DNA of 64,000 bases from an uncultured Lachnospiraceae bacterium (GTDB lineage: Bacteria > Bacillota > Clostridia > Lachnospirales > Lachnospiraceae), in NCBI GenBank assembly GCA_947623805.1, contig CANQHZ010000005.1, positions 1-64,000 on the forward strand, read 5' to 3'. Shown here in pieces: positions 51,859 to 62,849 of the stretch. A model generated the notes under the pieces. It was not told the DNA's origin, made no database searches, and saw only the letters and a list, made by a program, of their open reading frames with translations. Every line of letters starts with the position of its first letter. Position 1 is the stretch's first letter. A program made the translations under genes and the position numbers.

Positions 51859-53607
51859 ATGCTTAAAATATTAAAGAAGATAAACGTATTAATGGACAGA
51901 AAACAAAAATACGCCATGGCGCGTCTTTTGGTTATGATGGTGATTTCGGCAGGTTTAGAGACAGGCGCGGTCATGATGGTAATGACTGTGGTACAGCTTA
52001 TTATCAATCCTGCTGTGCTTGAAAGCGGCGACACTTATAAAAAAATCTGCTATATTCTGCATATAAACAGTACGGAACAGTTCTCCGTGCTTGCAATATT
52101 GTTTTTGATAGCGCTTTATATTGCAAAGAACAGTTTCCAGTTTTTCTTCCAAAAAAGCCTGTACAGATTTATATTTACCAATCAGTTTAAGACCGCGCAA
52201 AGTCTTATGAAGAATTTTGTGAGGCGTGATTATGAATATTATCTCAATGCAGAAACATCTGTTATTCAAAGAAGCATTGCAGCGGATGTGAGTAATATGT
52301 ATGCGCTTATAATGGCTGTTTTACAGATTGCCTCGGAGGTGATTGTCGCGTTGTTCCTTGTCGCGGCGCTTGCGTTGCAGGACCCTGTCATGACGCTTGT
52401 AATCGCTGTGCTGCTTGTGGTAACGCTTGGCGTGATTAAGAATATCGTCAAGCCGATAATGAACCGTACAGGAAAGGAAAATCAGGACTACGGGGCGTCG
52501 ATGTTTGCATGGATAGCTGAAACCATTCAGGGTATAAAAGAGATAAAAGTAGCGGGACGTGAACAGTACTTCATAGGAGAGTACAGCAAAGTGGGCGAAA
52601 GCTATGTGAAAGCAATGGAACGCTTTAATCTTTTTAACAACACGCCTAAGCTGCTTATAGAAACGGTATGTATTGCGGGACTTTTAGGGTATATAATGGT
52701 TCTTATATTGTCAGGAGCCGATATAGCGGGAATGGTGTCGCTTTTTGCGGCGTTTGGCATAGCGGCGATGCGTCTTTTGCCTGCGGCGAGCCGTATAAAC
52801 AATCAGATGACGAGCATGGCTTTCAACGAGCCGTTTTTCTTTAATGTGAGTGATAACCTGGTGGAGGAGACAAGCCTGGAGAATACGGATATCTCATATG
52901 CTGTGGTGGCAAAGGAAAAGCTGCAGGTGACAAAACAGGTGCGCCTTTGCGATATAACATATCATTACCCCAATTCAGATAAGCTCATATTTGACCACGC
53001 TGATGCCGTGTTTCCTATAGGAAAATCTATCGGGGTGATAGGGGCAAGCGGCGCGGGAAAGACTACTATTATAGATATCCTGCTCGGACTTTTGAAGCTT
53101 CAGGGTGGAAAAGTGCTTGCAGATGATGTGGATATACAGGAGCACTATCGTGAGTGGCTTGCCAACGTGGGTTATATACCGCAGATGATATTTTTGCTTG
53201 ACGCGGATATACGTAAAAACGTGGCGTTTGGAATACCTGATGAGGAGATAGATGAGGCGAGGCTTTGGTACGTTTTGCAGGAGGCGCAGCTTGATGATTT
53301 TGTAAGGTCACTTCCTGAGGGTGTAAATACAGGCATAGGTGAGCGTGGAATACGTTTGTCCGGAGGACAGCGGCAGCGCATTGGGATAGCGAGGGCGCTT
53401 TATAATAATCCTGAGGTTTTGATTTTGGATGAGGCGACGTCTGCGCTTGACAACGACACTGAGGCGGCAATTATGGATTCGATAAACCGACTTCACGGAA
53501 AAAAGACGTTGATTATCATTGCGCATAGGCTGCAGACGATTGAGAAGTGCGATATAGTGTTTAAGGTTGAGAACGGAAAGATTGTGCCTGAAAGGGGTAG
53601 TCTATGA
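51859..53607 (+). CDS. ABC transporter permease/ATP-binding protein (PglK-like flippase candidate)
   Basis: Fused TM and NBD; GASGAGKTTIIDILLGLLKLQGGKV; YIPQMIFLLDADIRKNVAFG; LSGGQRQRIGIARAL. Start ATG preferred over 51745. Confidence 0.88.
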   Translation: MLKILKKINVLMDRKQKYAMARLLVMMVISAGLETGAVMMVMTVVQLIINPAVLESGDTYKKICYILHINSTEQFSVLAILFLIALYIAKNSFQFFFQKSLYRFIFTNQFKTAQSLMKNFVRRDYEYYLNAETSVIQRSIAADVSNMYALIMAVLQIASEVIVALFLVAALALQDPVMTLVIAVLLVVTLGVIKNIVKPIMNRTGKENQDYGASMFAWIAETIQGIKEIKVAGREQYFIGEYSKVGESYVKAMERFNLFNNTPKLLIETVCIAGLLGYIMVLILSGADIAGMVSLFAAFGIAAMRLLPAASRINNQMTSMAFNEPFFFNVSDNLVEETSLENTDISYAVVAKEKLQVTKQVRLCDITYHYPNSDKLIFDHADAVFPIGKSIGVIGASGAGKTTIIDILLGLLKLQGGKVLADDVDIQEHYREWLANVGYIPQMIFLLDADIRKNVAFGIPDEEIDEARLWYVLQEAQLDDFVRSLPEGVNTGIGERGIRLSGGQRQRIGIARALYNNPEVLILDEATSALDNDTEAAIMDSINRLHGKKTLIIIAHRLQTIEKCDIVFKVENGKIVPERGSL

Positions 53608-54620
53608 AACTGAGTATAGTTGTGCCAGTGTATAATATGGCGGCGGACGGAAAGCTTAGGTACTGTCTTGATTCGCTGATAAATCAGACGATTTCCGATT
53701 ACGAGATTATAGCCGTAGATGATGCCTCGACGGATGAGTCGCCGGATATACTGCGGGAGTATGAGCAAAAATATCCGGACAAGCTCAAAGTAATACAATC
53801 AGCGGAAAACCTGCGGCAGGGTGGGGCACGCAATAAAGGCATAGAAGTGGCGTGCGGCAAGTGGCTTGGATTTATTGATTCGGACGACTGGGCGGCGCCT
53901 GATATGTATGAAAAGCTGATACAGAAAGCGGAGCAGACCGGAGCTGATGTAGTGGGATGTGATTACAGTTTTGTCAGTGAACATAGCATGAAAGTCGGCA
54001 AGGTAGTTACGACAAATACGGCGGAGCAGACCGGTATTCTTGACCATAAAAAGCGTGAACTGCTCATTATGAATCCCTCAAGCATGGTGATAAAGATATA
54101 CCTGAAAACGATAATTGACAAGTATCATCTGCGTTTTCCAGAGAGGACCTTTTATGAGGACAATTGTGCAGCGCCTATATGGCTTATGAGGTTTACGCAT
54201 TTTGAGAGGGTTGAGGAACCGCTTTACTATTATTATCAACATGATGCCTCGACGGTTCATGAGATAAGTATGGAGAAATGCAAGGCGCGTCTTGATATGG
54301 GAAAACGGCTTATAGACGAAAGCAAAAGCGCGGGATTTTATGATGAGTACAGACCTCAGCTTGAATTTGCCTTTTCAAAGCTCTACTATATGAACACGCT
54401 TTTTACCTATATGCTGGGAGTAAAGCATCAAAAACTTTCATTTTTACGGCGGATTAGAGAGGGAATGAAGCAAGAGTTTCCTGATTTTCAGGCAAATCCG
54501 TATTATCAGGAGGAATTTGATGATGAGCAGAAACGTATGGCTGCGATTCATATGAAATCGCCGCTTGCTTTTTTTGTGTATTTCAGGCTTTTGTATTTTT
54601 ACAGGAAGATAAGGTATTGA
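53604..54620 (+). CDS. GT2 glycosyltransferase
   Basis: LSIVVPVYNMAADGKLRYCLDSLINQTISDYEIIAVDDASTDES. Confidence 0.92.
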   Translation: MKLSIVVPVYNMAADGKLRYCLDSLINQTISDYEIIAVDDASTDESPDILREYEQKYPDKLKVIQSAENLRQGGARNKGIEVACGKWLGFIDSDDWAAPDMYEKLIQKAEQTGADVVGCDYSFVSEHSMKVGKVVTTNTAEQTGILDHKKRELLIMNPSSMVIKIYLKTIIDKYHLRFPERTFYEDNCAAPIWLMRFTHFERVEEPLYYYYQHDASTVHEISMEKCKARLDMGKRLIDESKSAGFYDEYRPQLEFAFSKLYYMNTLFTYMLGVKHQKLSFLRRIREGMKQEFPDFQANPYYQEEFDDEQKRMAAIHMKSPLAFFVYFRLLYFYRKIRY

Positions 54621-54638
54621 TGGAGGACAAAAGGACAG

Positions 54639-56126
54639 ATGCAGTTTACGACCTTTGAATTTATTATATTTTTCCCAATAGTAGTGGGCTTGTTCTATGC
54701 TATGCCCAAAAAGTTCAGGCAGCCGTGGCTTTTGGTTGTAAGCTACTATTTTTATATGGGCTGGAATGCCAAATATGCATTGCTTATACTTGCATCGACA
54801 GTGGTGACGTATGTTGGCGGTATTGTGCTGGAAAGGCTTGGCGACGATAAGAGGAAAAAGATTTTTGCGCTGAGCGCCTGCATTGCGGTAAATCTGGGGA
54901 TATTGGCGTTTTTTAAATATTTTTATTTTCTGCATGATACGCTTTCGGCGCTTGGCAGTCTTTTTGGTATTAAAATCAGCGAAACGCGGCTTGACATAGT
55001 GCTGCCTGTCGGAATATCGTTTTATACATTTCAGGCGCTCGGCTATATTATTGATGTTTACAGAGGCAATACGGCGGCGGAGAAAAATTTTGTGCGGTAT
55101 GCGCTTTTTGTGTCGTTTTTCCCGCAGCTTGTGGCAGGACCTATAGAGCGAAGCGGCAACCTAATCTGGCAGTTGGAGAGGCTTGGACGTGAAAATGTCT
55201 GGGATTTTGACAGGGTGACAAGTGGGCTGCTTACGATGCTTTGGGGCTTTTTTATGAAACTCGTGATTGCGGATAGGGCGGCAGTGCTGGTAAACACGGT
55301 ATTTGGAGTATACTATATGTGCAACGGTCTGATGCTTTTTATGGGAGTGTTCATGTTCGCAATACAGGTATACTGCGATTTTGCAAGTTACTCGGCAATC
55401 GCCATAGGCGCGGCGCGTGTGCTTGGGGTAGAGCTTATGCAAAATTTCAGAGCGCCGTTTTTTTCGACTAGCGTTGCCGAACTTTGGCGTCGGTGGCATA
55501 TTTCGCTGAGCTCTTGGTTTAAGGATTACGTCTATATTCCGCTTGGGGGAAACAGATGCTCTAAGCCGCGAAAAAGTTTCAATACTATGGTGACATTTGT
55601 CCTCAGTGGGCTTTGGCACGGCGCAAGCTGGCATTATGTGTTCTGGGGTGGGTTAAATGGCGCATATATAGTGGCGGGCGACTTATTAAGACCGTTAAAG
55701 GCGCGGATAAACAATAAAATAGGAGTGAGAAGCGACACGTTAGGCTACAGGTTTTTTCAAGGAGTGTGCACGTTCTTTCTGTTTATGTTTTCGCTCATAT
55801 TTTTCAGGGCCGATACGGTAAAGGACGGGTTCTACTATATTCAGAGGATGCTGGGCAGATTTGATATATGGTCGCTTTTCAACGAGTCGGTGTATAACTT
55901 TGGGCTTGACAGAAAAGAATTTGTCGTATTGTTTATAGGTGTAATTGTGCTTTTGATAGTAGATGCTTTCTATGTAATCAGAGGCAAATTTTTTGCCGAG
56001 CTGGTAAAGGGGCAGTGCCTTGCCGTGCAGTATGTGGTGACGATTACGATTTTGGTTATGATTATTGCGTGCGGTGTGTATGGAGAGGGCTATGACGCGT
56101 CTCAGTTTATATATTTTCAATTCTGA
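54639..56126 (+). CDS. MBOAT family O-acyltransferase (AlgI/DltB-like)
   Basis: GISFYTFQALGYIIDVYRG; FPQLVAGPIERSGNL; LWRRWHISLSSWFKDYVYIPLGG; LSGLWHGASWHYVFWG. Confidence 0.94.
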   Translation: MQFTTFEFIIFFPIVVGLFYAMPKKFRQPWLLVVSYYFYMGWNAKYALLILASTVVTYVGGIVLERLGDDKRKKIFALSACIAVNLGILAFFKYFYFLHDTLSALGSLFGIKISETRLDIVLPVGISFYTFQALGYIIDVYRGNTAAEKNFVRYALFVSFFPQLVAGPIERSGNLIWQLERLGRENVWDFDRVTSGLLTMLWGFFMKLVIADRAAVLVNTVFGVYYMCNGLMLFMGVFMFAIQVYCDFASYSAIAIGAARVLGVELMQNFRAPFFSTSVAELWRRWHISLSSWFKDYVYIPLGGNRCSKPRKSFNTMVTFVLSGLWHGASWHYVFWGGLNGAYIVAGDLLRPLKARINNKIGVRSDTLGYRFFQGVCTFFLFMFSLIFFRADTVKDGFYYIQRMLGRFDIWSLFNESVYNFGLDRKEFVVLFIGVIVLLIVDAFYVIRGKFFAELVKGQCLAVQYVVTITILVMIIACGVYGEGYDASQFIYFQF

Positions 56127-56131
56127 CAATT

Positions 56132-57520
56132 TTGATATGGGGTGGGACTTTGAAAGAGAAAAGAAAAATCGGAAGAGTTGCGGCGGTGGCGTTGTTTGTG
56201 GCGCTTGTGGCGGCAGTTTTGTTTGTTGAGGGACGGATATTGCGGGCAAAGTTTATAGGCGATTCCACAACTATAGTGAACGGTTTTTATAATGAAAAGA
56301 AAAATGATGTAGATATGGTGATAATAGGCAGCAGCAACAGCTTTTGCACGATAGACCCGCGTATTTTATACAAAGATTATGGGATTGCGGCGTATGACTT
56401 CGGGAGCTCATTGCAGCCTATGGAAATTTCGCTGCTTTATTTGAAAGAGGCGTTTAAAAGGCAGCAGCCGAAAGTGGTGGCGTTTGAGGTAAATATGCTT
56501 GTAGGCGACACAAATGATTTGGGCGAGGAGGCGCTTAGGTGGGGGTATACGGATATTCCGTTGTCCATAGATAAGCTTAAGTCTATTTATCATTCATTGG
56601 GAAATGGTAAGATGGGCGCGGAATATTTTTCCTATGTTTTTCCAGTGTTTCGGTATCATAATCGCTGGAAAGAGCTTACTAAGACGGATTTTACGTATTT
56701 TTATAAGGATAAGACAAATTATACAAAGGGGTACCTCGAGACCGGTACTGTGTACGGGGAGGGGGTAAATTTGAGCAGCTATTATAATGAGTGCGATGCC
56801 TGGATAAGTGATGAGAATATGGCGTGTTTTGATGAAATGTTAAAGCTGTGCGAGGAAAATGGCGCTAAGCTGCTGCTTTTTAAGTCACCGAGGGAGGGGT
56901 GGTACAGCGCTTATACTGAGCTGGTGGAGAAGCTTGCGGCAGAGCGTGGGCTTTTGTTTGTGGATTACAATAAGCTTTACTGTGAAAATGGGATAGAGCT
57001 TGATTTGGCGCAGGATTTTAGGGATACGGAGCATCTCAACGATTACGGAGCGGCAAAGGTGACGCGTCATTTGGGAGATTATGTCTGTCAAAATTATGAT
57101 ATGCCTGATAGGCGAGGGGATGCGGAGGAAAATTCGTGGGATGTGGCGGTATTGTATAAGGAAAGAAAGGATGACAGGGGATTTTTTGCGGCGCGGACTG
57201 CTAGGGAGTGTATTGAGATGCTGCAGGGGGATGAAAATTATGTGCTGATAGTGACGGATGCGGAGAATGGGAGTGAGGGGAAGGTACGACAGTGGGTGTA
57301 TGAGGATGGGAAAATTTTGATTGATAAGGTTTGGGATAGGGATGAGGTTTTGCATGTGAAGATTGGGGAGGATAGTGAGGTTGTGCTTGCTAAGAAAGGC
57401 TGGGTTAATCAGGTGCGGGTTGATGATGTGGAGCAGTATGAGGCTGGGAGGAAGTGGAATGTGGTGGTGTATGATAAGGTAGTGGGGAGTGTGGTGGGGA
57501 GTTTGTATTTTGATGAGTGA
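56132..57520 (+). CDS. SGNH/DltD-like membrane-anchored protein paired with MBOAT
   Basis: N-terminal TM; MVIIGSSNSFCTIDPRIL and DTEHLNDYGAAKV. Confidence 0.75.
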   Translation: MIWGGTLKEKRKIGRVAAVALFVALVAAVLFVEGRILRAKFIGDSTTIVNGFYNEKKNDVDMVIIGSSNSFCTIDPRILYKDYGIAAYDFGSSLQPMEISLLYLKEAFKRQQPKVVAFEVNMLVGDTNDLGEEALRWGYTDIPLSIDKLKSIYHSLGNGKMGAEYFSYVFPVFRYHNRWKELTKTDFTYFYKDKTNYTKGYLETGTVYGEGVNLSSYYNECDAWISDENMACFDEMLKLCEENGAKLLLFKSPREGWYSAYTELVEKLAAERGLLFVDYNKLYCENGIELDLAQDFRDTEHLNDYGAAKVTRHLGDYVCQNYDMPDRRGDAEENSWDVAVLYKERKDDRGFFAARTARECIEMLQGDENYVLIVTDAENGSEGKVRQWVYEDGKILIDKVWDRDEVLHVKIGEDSEVVLAKKGWVNQVRVDDVEQYEAGRKWNVVVYDKVVGSVVGSLYFDE

Positions 57521-57544
57521 TATGGGGGAAATGGAGTTGGTGGG

Positions 57545-57711
57545 GCCCGAGCGGGGGCATATACCCCCCATGGACCCTGGTAAACGTCGGCACTTAGCGA
57601 AATAAGCTGCAAAAGCGTAGCTCCTTTTGCAGCGCCATTAAGCTTAGTGTCCGCTACGTTTACCACTGAGCGCAAGCGATGTCCTTGGGGGGTATATGCC
57701 CCCGCTCGGGC
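57545..57711. repeat. 167-bp foldback element with 30-nt terminal inverted repeats
   Basis: gcccgagcgggggcatataccccccatgga / tccttggggggtatatgcccccgctcgggc (29/30), internal ggtaaacgt/acgtttacc and gctgcaaaag/cttttgcagc. Confidence 0.85.
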
Positions 57712-57778
57712 TTTGAGGTTTCCTCAGAAAATTTTGACGTATTGATTGTTATGTGGTAAAATTAGGGAAATAATTTAG

Positions 57779-58801
<1,023 letters not shown>

Positions 58802-58844
58802 TATTACGGTAATAATTATATTATAATAAGGAAGTGTGTTTGCG

Positions 58845-60044
58845 ATGGAGAGACCGGCGATAGCAGGCGGCGCGCCTGTGCGTGAGACAAAGCTGTCTTA
58901 CGGACACCAGTATATTGACGAGGCGGATATAAATGCGGTCTGCGAGGTGCTAAGGAGTGATTTCCTTACATGCGGACCGAAAGTGGAGGAACTTGAAAAA
59001 AGATTGTGTGAGCTTACGGGAGCGAAATATGCAGTAGCCTGCAGCAACGGTACGGCGGCGCTTCATATGGCAGCGCTTGCGGCGGGCTTGGGCGAGGGAG
59101 ACGAGATGATTACCACGCCTATAACCTTTGCGGCGTCGGCAAACTGCGCTCTTTACTGCGGAGCAAGACCTGTGTTTGCGGACATAAATCCGAGGACATA
59201 TAATATTGACCCGTCAAGCGTGGCTGAAAAAATCACGGAGAAAACCAAGGCTGTGACAGCTGTTGATTTTACGGGGCAGGCTGCGGAGCTTGACGAGCTT
59301 TTAAGGCTGTGCCATGAAAAGGGGATTTTGCTTATAGAGGATGGGGCACATTCCATAGGCACTAAATATAAGGGCAGGTATGTCGGCAGCATTGCGGATA
59401 TGACGACCTTCAGCTTTCACCCTGTAAAGACTGTGACTGGCGGCGAGGGAGGGGCTGTGCTTACTAATGATGCCAAGCTGTACGAGAAGCTTGTCTATTT
59501 CCGCACGCACGGCATTACGAGGGAAAGCGCTCTGTTTGAAAATGAGCCTCACGGTCCATGGTATCATGAACAGATTGACTTGGGCTACAATTACAGGCTT
59601 ACCGATATACAATGCGCGCTCATCATAAGCCAGCTTGACAAGCTTGAAAAATTTGCCGCAAGGCGCAGGGAAATTGTGGAAAGATACAACAAGGCGTTTT
59701 TGCAGATGCCTCAGCTTTTTGTGCAGGAGGAGATACCTGAGTCGGAGACGGTAAGGCATCTTTATATACTCCGCATAAAGCCTGAGACGCTCAATATTGA
59801 CAGAAAAGGCTTTTTTGAGGCGCTTGCGGCGGAGAATATATGCGGAAACGTGCATTATATTCCTGTGTACTGGCATCCTTATTATCAAAGGCTGGGATAT
59901 GAAAAAGGGCTCTGCCCGAATGCCGAAAAGCTTTATCAGGAGATTATAAGCTTGCCGATTTACTATTCGCTCACTGATGATGATGTCGATAGTGTGATTG
60001 AGGCTGTGAGGAAGATAGTTGAGTATTATAAGAAAAACATTTAA
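58845..60044 (+). CDS. pseC: UDP-4-amino-4,6-dideoxy-N-acetyl-beta-L-altrosamine transaminase, PseC
   Basis: DegT-type fold: DFLTCGPKVEELEKRLCELTGAKYAVACSNGTAALHMA; FSFHPVKTVTGGEGGAV. Confidence 0.93.
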   Translation: MERPAIAGGAPVRETKLSYGHQYIDEADINAVCEVLRSDFLTCGPKVEELEKRLCELTGAKYAVACSNGTAALHMAALAAGLGEGDEMITTPITFAASANCALYCGARPVFADINPRTYNIDPSSVAEKITEKTKAVTAVDFTGQAAELDELLRLCHEKGILLIEDGAHSIGTKYKGRYVGSIADMTTFSFHPVKTVTGGEGGAVLTNDAKLYEKLVYFRTHGITRESALFENEPHGPWYHEQIDLGYNYRLTDIQCALIISQLDKLEKFAARRREIVERYNKAFLQMPQLFVQEEIPESETVRHLYILRIKPETLNIDRKGFFEALAAENICGNVHYIPVYWHPYYQRLGYEKGLCPNAEKLYQEIISLPIYYSLTDDDVDSVIEAVRKIVEYYKKNI

Positions 60045-60095
60045 ATTTGTGCTTAGGGCGCAAAATCGCAGGTGCATTAAGAATGGGGGATTGGT

Positions 60096-60785
60096 GTGAA
60101 AAGTGTAGCTATTATTACAGCAAGGGGCGGGAGCAAGCGTATTCCGCGAAAAAATATAAAACCATTTCTCGGAAAGCCTATTCTTGAATATAGCATAGAG
60201 GCGGCGCTGAAGACGGATGTTTTCTGCGAGGTTATGGTTTCTACGGATGACGAGGAGATAGCTCAGGTGGCAAAGAAAGCCGGGGCAAAGGTACCGTTTA
60301 TGCGCAGTGAAAAGACATCGAATGATTTTGCCTCGACGGCTGATGTTGTCGGCGAGGTGATTGATACGTATGAGCGTATGGGGATGAAATTTGAGCGCGC
60401 GTGCTGTATTTATCCTACGGCGCCGTTTATCACGCCTGACGCGATAAAAACAGCGATGGCGCTTTTGGAACAGGAAAAGGCGGATTGCGTCATACCTGTG
60501 GTGAAATATTCATTTCCTCCGCAGCGCAGCGTCGTAATAAATAACGGGCGGCTTATGGCAAAATGGCCTGAAAATATGGACAAGCGCTCCCAGGATTTAG
60601 AGCCGCTTTATCACGACTGCGGGCAGTTTTACTGTCTCAATGTTGAGAGCTTCAAAAGGCAGAGAGAAATCTGGATGGAGAATGCTGTGCCGTATATTCA
60701 GGATGATATCAATGTCCAGGATATAGATACGCTGGATGACTGGGAGATAGCGGAGATGAAATACAGACTTCTGAGAAATATGTAA
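60096..60785 (+). CDS. pseF: Pseudaminic acid cytidylyltransferase PseF
   Basis: AIITARGGSKRIPRKNIKPFLGKPILEYSIEAAL; YHDCGQFYCLNVESF. GTG start. Confidence 0.92.
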   Translation: MKSVAIITARGGSKRIPRKNIKPFLGKPILEYSIEAALKTDVFCEVMVSTDDEEIAQVAKKAGAKVPFMRSEKTSNDFASTADVVGEVIDTYERMGMKFERACCIYPTAPFITPDAIKTAMALLEQEKADCVIPVVKYSFPPQRSVVINNGRLMAKWPENMDKRSQDLEPLYHDCGQFYCLNVESFKRQREIWMENAVPYIQDDINVQDIDTLDDWEIAEMKYRLLRNM

Positions 60786-60887
60786 TTGCAGGGCTGCTGC
60801 TTTGAATTATCAATTATTTGCTGCGCTGAAAAATAAATTGCTGGCATAGACTGCGAATTGAGGCAGTTTTGATTATGGAGAACTTAT

Positions 60888-62843
60888 ATGGCTGGAGAAG
60901 AAATTAAGCCCCTATATAAAAATGTTATAAAAATAAGGGCATTTGAAGAATTGATTTTAGAATTGTTTGGCAAAAATAAGCTGTCAGGCACGACGCATAC
61001 CTATATCGGTGAGGAGGCAACTGCCGCCGCCATTATGACTATGGTTACTGATGAGGACTTTGTATTCAGCAATCATAGGTGCCATGGGCACTATCTGGCG
61101 TATGGCGGTCCCGCCCAAAAGCTGCTTGCCGAGATAATGTCAAAGCGTTCCGGTTTGTGTGAGGGCAGGGGAGGCAGCCAGCATATTCACTACAGGAATT
61201 TTTATACAAATGGGGTTCAGGGTGGAATTGTCCCAAACGCGGCAGGGGTTGCTTTTGCCAACAGGTTTAAGGGTAATGCTGGAAATACGATTGTCTTTTT
61301 GGGCGATGGTACATTAGGGCAGGGTGTCGTCTATGAGACTATAAATATGGCGCTGCTGTATAAGTGTCCTATCCTTTTTGTCATAGAAGACAATTCCTAT
61401 GCCATGAGCACGAGGCGCGAGGACGCTGTCTTTGGTGATATAAAGTCACGTATGTCAGGCTTTGGACTGGAGACCTATGAGATAACGAGCACTGATGCAG
61501 ATGAGCTTGTGGGCTTTTTCAGAGAGGTTTTTGACTGCTTAAATTCAAAAAGACTTCCTGTCTGTGCGGTAATTCACAATTACAGGCTGGGCGCGCATAG
61601 CAAGGGCGATGACACAAGGGCTCCGGAAGAAATTGACGTTCATAAAAAATCAGACCCCGTAAGACTTGTCGCCGAGCGCATAGGCGAGGAGGCATACAGG
61701 CGGATTTATAAGGAATATCGTGATGAATTTGAGGGTTTTGTCTCGCTCTTGGACAGTGAGGAGTCTGCGGATATCGAGGTACAGACGCTTCCGGCTGTGC
61801 CAGACTCGTTATCTCAGCTGTGTGAAACCGCGGAAAGATACGTGGACTGTATACAGGCCTCGTTTGATGAGGAATTGCAAAAAAACGAAAACCTTGTATT
61901 TATCGGCGAGGATATAAGAGGGCCCTATGGCGGCGCCTTTAAGGCGACAAAGGGACTTTCGGAGAAATATGATAATCGGCTTATAAATACGCCTATCAGC
62001 GAGGCAGGAATGACGGGAATGGCAGTAGGAATGGCTCTAAACGGCATGCTTCCCGTGGTTGAGATGATGTTCTGTGACTTTATCACGCTCGCTTTCGACC
62101 AGCTGCTAAACCATGCCTCAAAATATGGCTGGGTATACGGCGGCAGTGTCAGGCTTCCGCTGGTTATCAGGGTGCCAAGCGGCGCAAAACGCGGCTACGG
62201 ACCTACGCATAGCCAGTCACTGGAAAAATTTTTGACAGGCATTCCTATGATACGCGTAATAGCGTTATCATGCTTTCACAATCCGCAAAAGGTATATAAA
62301 AAGCTTTTTTCTTCAATAAAAGAGCCGACTATTGTTGTAGAGAACAAGAAGCTCTATGCTCAAAAAACGCAGCCAGTCATTAACGGAGCATATGAGGACT
62401 TTTCTGTGCGGGAGATAAATCATTATGGGTATTCGACTGTCTGCTTTTCGATGGACACCGACAGTGTGCCTGATGTATATCTGATAACATATGGCGGGCT
62501 TGCCGCAGAGGCTGTGGACGCGGCGACGGAGCTGATGATACAGGAGGAAATTCAGGCGGATGTCATTGTGCTCGGACAGCTTTCGCCTTTGCCGCTTGAT
62601 GATTTGAAGGAAATTCTGCATAGGGATGCCACGGTTTTGACGGTTGAAGAAGGGACGAGGACAAACGGTGTCGGCGCCGAGATAATAGCAGCTTTAGCCG
62701 AGCAGAATATAGGAAAGTCATATCATAGGCTTGCCGCGCCTGATATGCCTATTCCAAACGGAATAGTACTGGAAAGCCAGACTATTCCCGACAAACAGAA
62801 GATTATCGAAAAAGTAAAGAGAATTTGCGGTTATGGGAGATAG
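60888..62843 (+). CDS. Fused E1 alpha/beta thiamine-diphosphate-dependent 2-oxoacid dehydrogenase
   Basis: TPP motif GDG-X27-N at 61302 (GDGTLGQG...EDN), YRLGAHSKGDDTR; E1-beta half GEDIRGPYGGAFKATKGL, NTPISEAGMTGMAVGMAL, GPTHSQSLEK. Confidence 0.93.
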   Translation: MAGEEIKPLYKNVIKIRAFEELILELFGKNKLSGTTHTYIGEEATAAAIMTMVTDEDFVFSNHRCHGHYLAYGGPAQKLLAEIMSKRSGLCEGRGGSQHIHYRNFYTNGVQGGIVPNAAGVAFANRFKGNAGNTIVFLGDGTLGQGVVYETINMALLYKCPILFVIEDNSYAMSTRREDAVFGDIKSRMSGFGLETYEITSTDADELVGFFREVFDCLNSKRLPVCAVIHNYRLGAHSKGDDTRAPEEIDVHKKSDPVRLVAERIGEEAYRRIYKEYRDEFEGFVSLLDSEESADIEVQTLPAVPDSLSQLCETAERYVDCIQASFDEELQKNENLVFIGEDIRGPYGGAFKATKGLSEKYDNRLINTPISEAGMTGMAVGMALNGMLPVVEMMFCDFITLAFDQLLNHASKYGWVYGGSVRLPLVIRVPSGAKRGYGPTHSQSLEKFLTGIPMIRVIALSCFHNPQKVYKKLFSSIKEPTIVVENKKLYAQKTQPVINGAYEDFSVREINHYGYSTVCFSMDTDSVPDVYLITYGGLAAEAVDAATELMIQEEIQADVIVLGQLSPLPLDDLKEILHRDATVLTVEEGTRTNGVGAEIIAALAEQNIGKSYHRLAAPDMPIPNGIVLESQTIPDKQKIIEKVKRICGYGR

Positions 62844-62849
62844 TGTGAA

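Noticed and set aside
56885-57593. Long minus-strand ORFs opposite the end of the SGNH gene
   Set aside because: Low-complexity HIPLPPSLI... translations caused by the G-rich sense strand; no RBS or domain.
57545-57711. Integron attC site
   Set aside because: Lacks clear R'/R'' core GTTRRRY/RYYYAAC motifs and no integrase is present; arms are too perfect.
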